From Climacium dendroides (taxonomy: Eukaryota; Streptophyta; Bryopsida; Hypnales; Climaciaceae), in assembly GCA_950106755.1 (NCBI GenBank), contig OX467090.1, positions 3,720,001-3,784,000 on the forward strand: 64,000 nucleotides of DNA, in the 5' to 3' direction. This document shows positions 45,948 to 57,777 of this stretch, in pieces (the stretch's first letter is position 1; each line of letters starts with the position of its first letter). The notes beneath the pieces are model-generated. The model was given only the letters and a program-made list of their open reading frames with translations. It did not search any database and was not told where the DNA came from. Both the position numbers and the translations under genes were made by a program.

Positions 45948-46040
45948 TTAGAAGAAACGTACCATGTCTCCAAGTGATTCAAATGTCCTGTCGTCAAATA
46001 TCACCATTTGGACAGCCTCGTGGTAGTCAAAATCCTCCAT
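45948..46040 (-). CDS. Conserved 30-codon micro-ORF in LTR beta
   Basis: Same peptide as at 41657, with one substitution (Gly to Arg at residue 18) and synonymous changes, followed by V-R-F-F and TAA. The GACATG|GTACGT splice-donor-like context is kept. Confidence 0.5.
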   Translation of the reverse strand: MEDFDYHEAVQMVIFDDRTFESLGDMVRFF

Positions 46041-46639
46041 TGCCTACGCCATCGAATTTCGCTTTTAGTTTGATTTGTTGGTTGATGTTTTAATTTAGTT
46101 TGTTGATTTTTCTCCTAACTAAATAAATTCTGAAATTTTGGTGCAATTAGGTACTTATGAGGTTTGTAAATTTTCTAATTACTTCAAAATTTGTCCTACA
46201 AAACAATAAAATCTAATATTTCCTAATTGTTAGTATTTTGTTTTTAGTCTTCTAAATATTAGTTGGCGATTTTGTTTTATCTATTCGTCCTTATTAGGCC
46301 TAATAAAACAAATGCTAACTATCCAACAAACCTCCTAGAATCTTAATTAATGACTAACCAACAAAGGAATTAGAATAAGGAATTGATTTCAATACTAATA
46401 TTCTTTAGTTGAATTCTCCAGACCCTACCTAGAGATTCCTTTCGACCCTTCTTCGTCTCCCTCACTTCAATCCAAGCTCATTTGCAACTTGAGAGTTTGA
46501 GTTTTGTGGTGAACCGAGAGGCAATGAGGAAAGATTTTTAGTTTTAAAACTCAAAGTTTGGTGTGGCGAGCAACGGCCAACCTTGAATGTTGTGATGACG
46601 TTGTTATTTTTTCGCAATGCTCCCAAATGACTCCTTGGC

Positions 46640-46935
46640 CTTCGACTCTCTGGACAGACCCCAACTTCCCTTGGACAGACCCCGACTTCCCCGGACAAAC
46701 CCCGATGCTCTGGACAGACCCGACTTTCCCGGACAAACCCGCCGGACAGACCCTGACGCTCTGGACAGACCCGGTGAGGACAGAGCCGGACACCCGCAAA
46801 CAGACCCGACGACTGCAGACCCAGTGAGGACAGACCTGGACACACCCGGACTACCTTTCTATCGATCCCAGCAAACAGACAGCCCCGGCTACAGACCCCG
46901 ACGGACAGACAGTCTCGGCGAACAGACCCCAACTG
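46640..46935. repeat. GC-rich minisatellite in LTR beta
   Basis: About fifteen variants of 'ctggacagaccccgac' lie in tandem. Alpha and gamma hold other GC-rich sequence at the corresponding place (around 28290-28357 with 35896-36110, and 52850-53045), so this block varies quickly between copies. Confidence 0.8.
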
Positions 46936-47530
46936 CTCCCTCAACTACTTCTGGTCACACACAATTTGGAAACTAATTTCTATCTAAGTATTATGGGTTT
47001 GGATCTTCCAACTAATCTTATGTTTTTGGGTTTTTTTCGGGATAATTTTTAATAACTAATTGATCTAATTTTTAAACTTCAAATACCACCATAAAACAAC
47101 TTACAAACCTAAAAAGAATGGAGAATTTTCCAAAGGAATTTAGACTTTAATTGTTTGAAATTCCCATTGGAAGAGTACCAATTGGTGATTCCCACGACAA
47201 GTCCCCGTTGCCTTGGATCTACCTAACCTTTTTAATGGATAATTTAGGATATTTTTGAGGTATTAACTTCTAAAGGAGGTACACCATGACAGTGTTTAAA
47301 CCAAACTTTAGAATTAATTCCCAAATTTCAATGAAAGTATCAATTTTAATCACTAAAGGAGGTACACATGACAATGTTTAAACTGAACTTTAGCAATTAA
47401 ATCCCAAATTCCGTTATACAACGAATGTTTGAGCTAAGGAGTTTTACTAAACTTTTGCCAAAGTCTAGCTTCGTTGCTTTAAGTTCAATAATACCTTTTT
47501 TTGTTAAATCACACGATGGTTAGTTTCTTT

Positions 47531-47766
47531 CAAACCGAAAACAAGGTGTTTGAGATCTGAGCCTTCCAAGTTCCCAAGGAACAAGGCAAACGAGAATTTT
47601 AGTTCAACACTTCAAAGTTTCAATAGGAAATACTAAAAGGAGAGGTTTCAAACCGAAAACAAGGTGTTTGAGATCTGAGCCTTCCAAGTTCCCAAGGAAC
47701 AAGGCAAACGAGAATTTTAGTTCAACACTTCAAAGTTTCAATAGGAAATACTAAAAGGAGGACCCT
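47531..47766. repeat. 118-bp tandem duplication in LTR beta
   Basis: 'caaaccgaaaacaaggtgtt' recurs at 47531 and 47649, and the rest of the unit is nearly identical. It is absent from alpha and gamma, so it arose in this copy. Confidence 0.85.
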
Positions 47767-49462
47767 CTCGCCCTTTAGAGTACACAAACAGGAATTTAGA
47801 AAACAAATTGGCCAAAGTTTGGCGTAAGTGTCCTGGCACTGCTAGTGACACCACAAGAGAGTAGAGTTTGGATGTAGGAATGAGAAAGAATGAGGGTTGT
47901 TGGAAGCCTCGAGGGGGGGCCTTATATACTCGCGCCCGGCCCCTCCTCGGTAGTTTCCGATTTTACGAAACTCTACTTTTTCCCTGCGTTGAATTCTAAA
48001 CTACCCTGAGATATTTGCAAAATAATATTTGTTTAATGGATCAAATCTTTGAAGATCCTCCCCATTTAGCTAGAAAATCTTGGCCAAATCAAATCCAAGA
48101 TTTTTCCCAAAGATATTTTGAAAATAACGTTAATTCAACGAGATATTTTGCAAATTAATCCAAAGTCATTTCTAAATAGTCTAAATTGGGTCCAAAGTTG
48201 GCTTCTTACGCAAGAAAGAGATCTTGAGCAAATCCAATCTTCGATTTTCCAAAAGATATTTACGAAATTAACCTTGGGATTAACCGAAAATCACCCTAAA
48301 AAGTCAAACTATGAGCTGACCTTCTCTAACTTTTAGAGAACAATCCAAAACGGAAAACAAACTATGCCATTGTCTTTAGAAGGTCCCAATTAGTCTAAAG
48401 GACCCCTTACCCCTGCTTACCAGGCCGTTTCTAGTGCGAAATTTGAATCACGGTAACTCCAAAGAAAAGTCAAAACTCTAACTTTTGGAGTTTGCGCTTT
48501 TTGATGAATCTGATTGGTTGATGCTATCAGGAGGGTCCAAGGGAGTAAGAAAAGACTCCTCATTCGCTCCAATCGCACACCAGACACTCCTGATACGCCG
48601 GTCAACCCGCCGCCAAGTTGTAAATTCTTCATAAATTCTCCGTCGGTGTCGATTTTGGTAGTTAGAAATGTCGGAATGCCGTTAAACTTGACGGGACGCT
48701 TTATTAGCACACAAAACCCTAATCTAATTTTTAGTGAGATTTTACCGCAACATATGTAATTTCTAGGAATTTACGAATATATTTTTGTGCGGTTGACTTC
48801 CCATGGAGTCAACATGGAGTTTCAGAATGAACCGAAACTTTTTGGGTAACATCTAGGATACTCCTAAATTCTAAGTGTAAGTTCCACGCTCACTTGCACT
48901 TTTTTAATTTTAGCAATTCAAGAATAATTTCCGATCTAGGAGGGAATCATTCTTGGTCCGGGGGGAATCTTGGTGAATTGACCCCAATGTCAAACTCCTG
49001 GCATGCTTTTACCCTAAAGCACCTTTTTGTAATCTCCAATCATCATTTCCGCCAACTTCTGCGTATTCGTTGCTGGATTCTCACAGTTACCTGCAATTTC
49101 CACTTTTTACCCAATTCCTCTACGAATTGGAATTAGACTTTTTAGCTAGGCTGTTACGCACCTCACAGGCCTAAATATGTATAAACAAGACACTAGGACT
49201 AGCTAACATTCAAAACCTAACATCTCTCGGGATTACTAACTACCACTCCAATTTCTACCTAAAATCCTAAAACTTAAGAAAACACTAAGATTTATGTGTT
49301 TCCACGATTTTAGGAGGACTCCGCACTAGGTTAGTAAGGACTTCTACCAATTCCTTCAAAACGCTCTTTTTATGGGGGGTTTTCATAATTATTGACCTAA
49401 CTTACTATAAAAATCCTCGAAAAATAGATCCAGAGTTCCAAGTGCTAACTTGAGGGCTCACA

Positions 49463-50130
49463 ACCACATCAACTTTTTGGTGTCTACGTCATTAGCCATG
49501 TCAAAGGCCACCTTAGATTCCATGTCAATCTTTTGTGTCCAAGTTACATAATTTCTATGTCCAACGCCACGTTAGATGCCACGTCAATGGCCACATCAGT
49601 ATTTTCCACTTCCCCCTACCTATTACTCTCTTTTTCACCTTATATAGTCACTTAGAGACTAACTAAAGTAATTTTCTATTACTTTTTTTCAATTACAGTT
49701 GACCACCGTTGATGACATGGCCATCTATGTTTTCCATAACGTTTTCAGAAATATCTTATGTCTACAACAATGTTGCAAATTGCATCAATGTTTTTTATAA
49801 TGCCAAGTTGTTGGACTAGATTGTAGCAATATTTTCCACAACATCTATCCAAAATTCTGACTTCCTAGCATTGGACATTCCAATGTTTTATGTGACATAT
49901 CATGTTGTTGGAGACATCGATATTTTTTACCAGACATGAGAAAAAATATAGATTTCTTCTAGTATAAACCATCCATCTAACTCCTTGTACATGTGTTTGC
50001 CCTATTGTCCGACCACTCGACTTCCATTTGCTCATCCAACTCCCTATCTACCTAATCACCTATCCAGTGGATAAATAAAAGGAAAAAGTCCAATTGTCAA
50101 TTGATGTTCGGGGATAGCGTCCACGGATAC
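49463..50130. other. Unrecognised spacer between LTR beta and older LTR fragment
   Basis: AT-rich, no gene. It contains several 'ccatgtcaa(a/t)ggcca' and 'ttgcaa...caatgttttt' variants but no terminal repeats that I can see. Confidence 0.4.
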
Positions 50131-50235
50131 TAGACGTCCAAACGCCTTCTCAAACATTGCATGCTTCTACCCTAAAGCACCTCTTCATAAGCTCCAATTG
50201 ACAAATTTTCCATCTTCTCTACATTCCTTGCTTGT
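50131..50235 (-). repeat. Older LTR fragment delta, part 1
   Basis: 'gcatgcttctaccctaaagcacctcttcata' matches LTR beta near 48998 in the same orientation but is more diverged. It continues on the other side of LTR gamma. The left boundary is approximate. Confidence 0.5.
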
Positions 50236-51772
50236 TGTGCGCCCTCAAGTTAGCACTTGGAACTCTGGATCTATTTTTCGGAGATTTTTATAGTAAGTTA
50301 GGTCAATAATTATGAAAAAAACACATAAAAAGAGAGTTTTGAAGGAATTGGTAGAAGTCCTTACTAACCTAGTGCGGAGTCCTCCTAAAATCGTGGAAAC
50401 ACATAAATCTTAGTGTTTTCTTAAGTTTTAGGATTTTAGGTAGAAATTGGAGTGGTAGTTAGTAATCCCGAGAGATGTTAGGTTTTGAATGTTAGCTAGT
50501 CCTAGTGTCTTGTTTACACATATTTAGGTCTGTGAGGTGCGTAACAGCCTGGCTAAAAAGTCTAATTCCAATTTGTAGAGGAATTAGGTAAAAAGTGGAA
50601 ATTGCAGGTAACTGTGAGAATCCAGCAACGAATACGCAAAAGTTGGCGGAAATGATGATTGGAGATTACAAAAAGGTGCTTTAGGGTAAAAGCATGCCAG
50701 GAGTTTGACATTGGGGCCAGTTCACCAAGATTCCCCCCGGTACCAAGAATGATTTCCCCCCAAGGCGGAAATTATTCTTGAATTGCTAAAATTAGAAAAG
50801 TGCAAGTGAGCGTGGAACTAACACTTAGAATCTAGGAATATCCTAGATGTTACCCAAAAAAGTTTCGGTTCATTCTGAAACTCCACGTTGACTCCATGGG
50901 AAGTCAACCACACAAAAACATATTCGTAAATTCCTAAAAATTACATATGTTGCGATAAAATCTCACTAAAAATTATATTAGGTCTTTGTGTGCTAATAAA
51001 GCGCTCCGTCAAGTTTGACAGCATTCCGACATTCCTAACTACTAGAATCGGCACCGACGGAGAATTTATGAAGAATTTACAACTTGGCGGCGGGTTGACC
51101 GGCGTATCAGGAGCGTCTGGTGTGCGATTGGAGCGAATGAGGAGTCTTTTCTTACTCCCTTGGACCCTCCCGATAGCATCAACCAATCAGATTCATCAAA
51201 AAGCGCAAACTCCAAAAGTTAGAGTTTTGACTTTTCTTTGGAGTTACCGTGATTCAAATTTCGCACTAGAAACGGCCTGGTAAGCAGGGGTAAGGGGTCC
51301 CTTAGACTAATTGGGACCTTCTAAAGACAATGGCATAGTTTGTTTTCCGTTTTGGATTGTTCTCTAAAAGATAGAGAGGGTCAGCTCATAGTTTGACTTT
51401 TTAGGGTGATTTTCGGTTAATCCCAAGGTTAATTTCGCAAATATCTTTTGGAAAATTGAAGATTGGATTTGCTCAAGATCTCTTTCTTGCGTAAGAAGCC
51501 AACTTTGGGGCCCAAATTAGACTATTTAGAAATGACTTTGGATTAATTTGCAAAATATCTCGTTGAATTAACGTTATTTTCAAAATATCTTTGGGAAAAA
51601 TCTTGGATTTGATTTGGCCAAGATTTTCTAGCTAAATGGGGAGGATCTTCAAAGATTTGATTCATTAAACAAATATTATTTTGCAAATATCTCAGGGTAG
51701 TTTAGAATTCAACGCAGGGAAAACGCAAAGTTTCGTAAAATCGGAAACTACCGAGGAGGGGCCGGGCGCGAG

Positions 51773-51780
51773 TATATAAA
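51773..51780 (+). promoter_or_regulatory. TATA box in LTR gamma
   Basis: TATATAAA is followed by the conserved 'ctcgaggcttccaacaaccc' block, as in alpha and beta. Confidence 0.6.
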
Positions 51781-53747
51781 GCCCCCCTCGAGGCTTCCAA
51801 CAACCCTCATTCTTTCTCATTCCTACATCCAAACTCTGCTCTCTTGTGGTGTCACTGGCGGTGCTGGGACACTTGTGCCAAAATTTGGCCAAATTCTCTT
51901 CTAAATTCTTGTTTGTGTACTCTAAATGCCAAAATTTGGCCAAATTCTCTTCTAAATTCTTGTTTGTGTACTCTAAAGGGCGAGAGGGTCCCCCTTTTTA
52001 GTATGTTCTCTTCAAAACTCTTATTGTCGAACTAAAATTCTCCATTGCCTTACTCCTTGGAAGAATTAGACTTCCAAATACGTTGATTTCATTCGAAATA
52101 CTAACCATTGTGCAATTTTAACAGATTTGGTATTGATATACTTAAAGCGGCGAGGCTAGACCTTGCCAAAAGTCATTAAACCAACCTCGGCCCGAACATT
52201 CGTTGTATAACGGATTTCGGGACTTACTCGTTAAAGTTCAATTTAAACATTGTCATGTGTACTTCCTTTAACAATTAATTTGATACTTCTCGGTAGAATT
52301 TGGGAATTAATTGTTAAAGTTCGGTTTAAACACTGTCATGTGTACCTCCTTTAACAATTAAAACTAAAACTTTCACTGAAATTTGGGAATTAATTTTAAA
52401 GTTCGGTTTAAACACTGTCATGTGTACCTCCTTTAGAATTTAAATTCTTCAAAATTACGTTACCTTACCTAATTGATGCCATTAAACCCTTGGATTGATT
52501 CTAGGCCGTGGAACTTTGTCCTAGAATAATCAAAATTGATACCTCTCCAAAAGAACTACAAGTATTTAAATACTTGAGCAATAGTTATCTTGCATATAGA
52601 AGTATTTGGTGTTTGATGGTTGAGAGAATTTTAAAAAGATTGCTCAAAATTAGATTAGTTTACAATAGTTTGACCACTTAGAAATTATTCCAAAACATCC
52701 CCCAAAAAGTTTAGATTAGTTAGAAACTTCTGAAATACCTTAATATTTCGATAAACATTAATTTCCCAAAGAGATTAATATTTAAATTAGCTTTTTAGTA
52801 TTAAGATTAGTCACCAGTTGGTCGAACTAGTAGTTCGGTCTGGTTCAAATTAGCTACAAAGCGGGAGCAAGCTGCGGGAACGAGCTGCGGGAACAACCTG
52901 ACAACTCGCAGACCGAGCAACGCAGCAACGACACGTGGCGGGACAAGGTAAACGGGTCTGGCTAGGGGGTCTGATCGTCTGCTGGGTCTGTTCGGGTTGC
53001 TGGGTTGGGCCAGGGACTGAACTCGGGAGTCCAGGGACTCGCATCAGATCCAGAAACTGAAATTTGAAACTCCAAAGACTAAAATTGAGAGCTCAAAGAT
53101 TAAGTTTGATTATAGGAGCAAACTTACAATAAATTAAATTCTAACTAATGCAAAAAACACAAAGGGAAGTCAAGAAGAACATTGAACTAACCCTTGAATT
53201 TTGAGCATTAAAGTTAGACACCCAACATTTGCTTGAACACCATCATCTCTCAAGTATCTCTCATCTCAAAACAAACCACAAACTAAGAGAGAGGGAGCAA
53301 GAGCTAGCTCTAAGAGGAGAATGAAGGAAGCAAGAGTGTTGGAGAAGAAGAACCCGCGCTAAAGAATATTATTAAACAATAGATTAGGGGATAATACTAT
53401 TGAGGTATAATTCCTTAATTCCCTAGGATTTGTTGCCTAGCCAATAATTAGATTCTAGAAGATTTGTTGGATAGTTAGCATTTGTTTTATTAGGCCAAAT
53501 AGGACGAATAGATAAAACAAAATCGCCAACTAATAATTAAAAGAAAAAACCCAAATACTAACAACTAGAAAATATTAGAATTTATTTGTTTTGTAGGACA
53601 AACTTGGAAGTAATTAGGAAATTTACAAACCTCCTAAGTACCTAATTGCACCAAAATTTCAGAATTTATTTAGGAGAAAAATTACAAAATTAAATTAAAA
53701 CATCAACCAACAAATCAAGTTAAAAGCGGAATTTGATGGCGTAGGAC

Positions 53748-53840
53748 ATGGAGGATTACGATTATCATGAGGCCGTTCAAATGGTGATATTTGACGACGG
53801 AACATTCAAATCACTCGGAGACATGGTACGTTCCTTCTAA
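53748..53840 (+). CDS. Conserved 30-codon micro-ORF in LTR gamma
   Basis: Reads M-E-D-Y-D-Y-H-E-A-V-Q-M, then V-I-F-D-D-G-T-F-K-S-L-G-D-M, V-R-S-F and TAA. It differs from alpha by ten synonymous and two replacement codons up to the GDM. An ATG-GCG-TAG minimal frame lies just upstream. Confidence 0.5.
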   Translation: MEDYDYHEAVQMVIFDDGTFKSLGDMVRSF

Positions 53841-54690
53841 ATTCAATCCCCGCTTTTAATTACAATCTCGCTTAAGTAGTTGTGGTTGTTTGCTTTAAAA
53901 TTTCATCATTTAAATTAAGAACCTTAAAATTAGAATAAAATTAAAATTAATCTAGATAAAAATTTGGGATTCTAGAACTAATTTACACTTTAAAAATAAC
54001 CTAAAAATTAGTAAGTTATTAGTGGATGAACTTTGGAGCAAAATTGGATGAAATATTAACATTTTCATCCAAAATCATCCAAAGGGGAATCTTAGGATTC
54101 TTTTAAGACTCTAATATTTTAAGACGAATTAAAGATTAAAATTATTATTTAACCTAGAAGTTATTAGTGGATGAAGTTTAATTCGCTAGTTTACAATCAA
54201 ACTTCATCCATTCCTAACTTTTGATTCTAGAAAGTATAAATTGGGAATTTTACCTTTTTAGAAAGGTAATTTTTTCAACTTTAAATAAAAATTCTAGAAA
54301 CCCTAAAAATAGTAATTTCACGAATTAAGATTAATTAGATTTGATTATCAATTAGACCTTCATCCATTTAGATCTTTTGCGTTATAGATTGGAATTCATA
54401 GTGCTTTACCATTTTGGAAAGAGCATTTTGCATTCTATAAGTTAGTTTCATTAAATTTCAGATTGAATTAGATTTCATAACCAACTAGATTAGGTAGAAC
54501 AATACTAACCCAGTAACTATTAAAACAATTTCGTGCGTTTAAGTGATTTGATTTGATTAGGAATATTTAAAATAAGAGTCCATTGCTTGGAAGGCACTTA
54601 TTTTACACCCTTTGAAGATTAATTTGCTATTTGGCCACTAGAACCCATGTGCTCTATTCCAGCTCAAGGGTGGAGTTCGGAACGCCCACA

Positions 54691-55128
54691 CTTGCATTCT
54701 CAAAATTACCAACAAAATTTCTTCCGTTATCCAACTTGTTCCCATCTTTGCTTCCAACTCTACTTGTGGATTTGTCACCTCTAAATTGGATTCTCCTACT
54801 TAGCTAGATTGTCACATGCACTCTGCAAACTTAATTGCATACAAATAGGACACTAGGACTAGCTAACTCACAATCCTCACATCTCTTAGATTTGCTAACT
54901 AATCACCCAACTTACCATTTTTGATCCTAAAAGTATAAAAATATAATTTTTATATGTTTTTTTGTAAAATTAGGATGATTGCTAATTCTATTGGTAGGAA
55001 TTCCCACTAATCTCTTCACAACATTTTTTTTATGTCTTTTTCTATTTAAAATACCTAGAAATCTATCTAAATTTTGCAAAAAATAGATATAGAGTTCCAA
55101 GTGCTATTTTGAAGGCTTACATCTACCC
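54691..55128 (-). repeat. Older LTR fragment delta, part 2
   Basis: Resumes the diverged LTR interrupted by gamma, with 'ggacactaggactagctaac' and 'agagttccaagtgct', and ends with the inverted start TGTAAGCCTTCAAAATAGCA at 55128. This is the minus-strand LTR 5' end. Confidence 0.6.
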
Positions 55129-57050
55129 ATCAAAGAAAATTAAGGGATAGTATTCATTCAATAAATAGTTTTGTTGCAACCGGCAATGATAACAAAGCCT
55201 ACCTAAGTTCTTGAATACTCAATTTATAAACTTTGTTTTTTCTTATTTCAACCTAGTGTCATTCATCCTCATTTGTTTCCTTTACACATCAATTAGATAA
55301 TTCTCTTTGGATTTATTAGAGTTTTGGATCAGGACTTGAGGAATGATAATTGGTTGCTTTATGCACTTTGCTCAATGTCCCAAAAAATGGTAATTATTTC
55401 TGTTTTCAATTCGACAAATCTATGAGGTTCATTTTTTTTAGAAATTCACATATGTACTAAAGAAGACTCCCCCACCTTTAGTTTGCAATTTCTCTCATTC
55501 CATTCTAAGCTGATCTAAGTAGTGGGGAAGCAATTAACTCAACAACCATGAACATGGATTTGCCCTAGTCATTTGTCCATGATGAAAGGCTCATCTTTAC
55601 AAGGTTAAATGCCCATGCCTTTTTACTTTCAATGTACCGATATGTTGTTAGCTATCATGTCACTTTACACTTTTGAATACATTAAAATAAAAACAAGTGC
55701 AATTGAAAAATTGGCAATTGCAAGAAACACTTGTCCTATTTTGTATCACATATTACATATAGAAGTTGTTTCCTATCATAAGTATTGCAAAAATGATGAA
55801 ATGAACTTGAAATTTGGAAGGAAGCTTCTTCTAGCATGAGAAATTTTATTTAGATTTTTTAAAATTTTCCAAAAAGACAAAGTAGGAAGAATTTAATTTT
55901 GAAGAATGTCACACTTGTAATTTTGAAGGTTTTTAGTACTATTGAGTACTTTTTTTGAAGAGTAATATTGTGAAATTTAGTAGGCTATTTTTTCTAATAG
56001 AAATACACCTTATTGAGAGAGGGGTTTCTAAAATCAGCTTTCAAGTGTGTTTTATATTGGTCTATAATGTTCATTATTTAGGTGGAATTTATGTTGAATT
56101 AAATATATTTTTTATGTTCTAGCTTTGATATTCTTTCTTTACTCTTAGTTGGAAACAATGGCCACTTTTAAAATGAAATTTTCATGTTTATTTTCTAATT
56201 TTAAAAAATAAAAATGTAGAAGTCTTGTTTTCAAGTGTAAATTTTAGCTTGTGGCAAAAAATAGTATTTTAGAATATACAAAAAGACTCAATAGTACTCT
56301 GTCATAGTGCCTTCAATTTATTAATGTAAACTTTTTCTTATGAAAAATTAAGTATTGCCATCCATCCTTGCCATTTACTAATGAACATCATAAATTTTAT
56401 AGTAGTAGATTTGAAATCCAATTGACTATTTAGATTTTATATTCTATGCCTCAAATAGTATTGAAGGTGACTAATAGTACAAAAAGTACTAAAATGCTGA
56501 AAATGAAAAATGCAACAAATAGTACAAGTCCTTCTTGCAATCACCCAAACCTACTACATTCCAATTGAAAGGGTGACCACAAGGGATATACATGTCTAAC
56601 TTCTACCTTATCTATGTTTTCAAAGGGTTGGTGATATAACAGACCTTGTTACATTAAGGTAAACCATCCCATTGTGGTCAAATGATTCATGGGGAACACA
56701 TGATGACCCCACTATGGTTTTTTTTTATGACAATCAACATCTCACTTAACTCTAATGAAGTAATTAGTGACCTCATTAGGAACATTCAACAATTTTAGTA
56801 TAAGTCATTGTAGAAAGTGACTTTTTAAGGCCTTCCACATTACAAAATATTTTGGTTACTTTAGAAGAGTTAGGTGAGCATTGTGAAGTGAGCATTGTGG
56901 GGTACACCCTTGTATGTTGCTTTTGGGACAGTCTACTGACTCCTTTGGGTTGAACACTTCAAAATTCTTAGTTAATTCATACTTTGTCTGAAAATTATGA
57001 TTTCAATTGCCTTCACAATTTCTCACACTTGCCTTCACATGGGAAGAAAT
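55129..57050. other. AT-rich intergenic DNA
   Basis: A 76-codon frame at 55609-55839 has no recognisable domain. Otherwise low-complexity AT-rich sequence with no terminal repeats. Confidence 0.5.
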
Positions 57051-57054
57051 TTAA

Positions 57055-57773
57055 CCCAGTAATGCCGCCGGTGCCATTCTATGGCGTTTGGATGAAGAAT
57101 CAACAATGTGGGGGGAGATGGAAAACGTTTTTTCATCCATTTTTTCCTTCTTGATCTTTCATGGTGGATTGTGAAGAGTTCCTAGGTGAGTTTGTAGTTT
57201 TGCTAAAGTTTATCATCACAGGAATGAGAAGTTAGTAAAAAAACCGGATCATAGAATATGCTATTTTAAGTGTATTTTGAGAAGTTGTTACCTCTTGCTC
57301 CAAAATCTGAAATTTCTACATGAAAATGATGTTTTTTGAGTTTGAGCCCAACTAATGAAATGAAGGCCATCTACTCTAGTCTCTACTCCAATTCGAATTT
57401 TGGAAAAATTCGTAATATTAAATATTTTATTGCAATTTGCAATTTGAATGTATCTTCAATATCCATTGAATTCTAAATATACAATGACACGGAAATTGAG
57501 ATTGCACCATCATGTTTTCCAGTGTAATGTACAGGTGTGGTGAAATTTTCAGATTTTTTGAAATAATTCTCTATTTGATATGATTTTTCTTTACTTTTTC
57601 TTCAAACAATCTTAGAAAAATCAGTTTTTCTCAAAAAAATCTAAATTTTTTGTGAAGTACAGAAAACAAAATAAATGTAAAATTTTGCATGCATATCTAA
57701 TCCCACAATGGCAGCAAACTGATTGATGGCAAGGAGGCTTGAAACCAGTGGTTACAGGCCCGGCATTTAGGGG
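57055..57773. mobile_element. TTAA-flanked non-autonomous element, copy 2 (inverted)
   Basis: TTAA at 57051-57054 and 57774-57777. The ends CCCAGTAATGCCGCC and ...GCATTTAGGGG are imperfectly inverted. Reverse complement of 4330-5107 over most of its length. No coding sequence. Confidence 0.5.
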
Positions 57774-57777
57774 TTAA

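Larger units (their letters stand above)
45096..49462 (-). mobile_element. LTR beta (4367 bp), 5' LTR of the gag-only element
   Basis: On the minus strand it starts TGTGAGCCCTCAAGTTAGCA at 49462 and ends GAACGCCCACA at 45096. It is similar to alpha and gamma throughout, except for a GC-rich variable block (46600-46960). It contains the TATA box (47922-47928), the micro-ORF (46040-45948) and a 118-bp tandem duplication. Confidence 0.85.
50236..54690 (+). mobile_element. LTR gamma: solo LTR (4455 bp) inside LTR delta
   Basis: Starts TGTGCGCCCTCAAGTTAGCA and ends GAACGCCCACA. The flanks CTTGT (50231-50235) and CTTGC (54691-54695) are a 4/5 target duplication. No internal region or second LTR is attached. 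It has the TATA box (51773-51780), a 51-bp tandem duplication near 51876-51977, three copies of a 'cggtttaaacactgtcatgt' motif around 52240-52440, and the micro-ORF at 53748. Confidence 0.85.

Noticed and set aside
46462..46944. 160-codon minus-strand ORF
   Set aside because: Its Arg/Gly/Val/Cys-rich repetitive sequence is a by-product of the GGACAGACC minisatellite and is absent from the sister LTRs.
26621..51283. Similar about 86-97-codon ORFs near 26621, 48417 and 50990
   Set aside because: They sit at the same place in LTR alpha, beta and gamma and overlap open frames on the other strand. Differences include frameshift-like and replacement changes without the synonymous excess seen in the micro-ORF.
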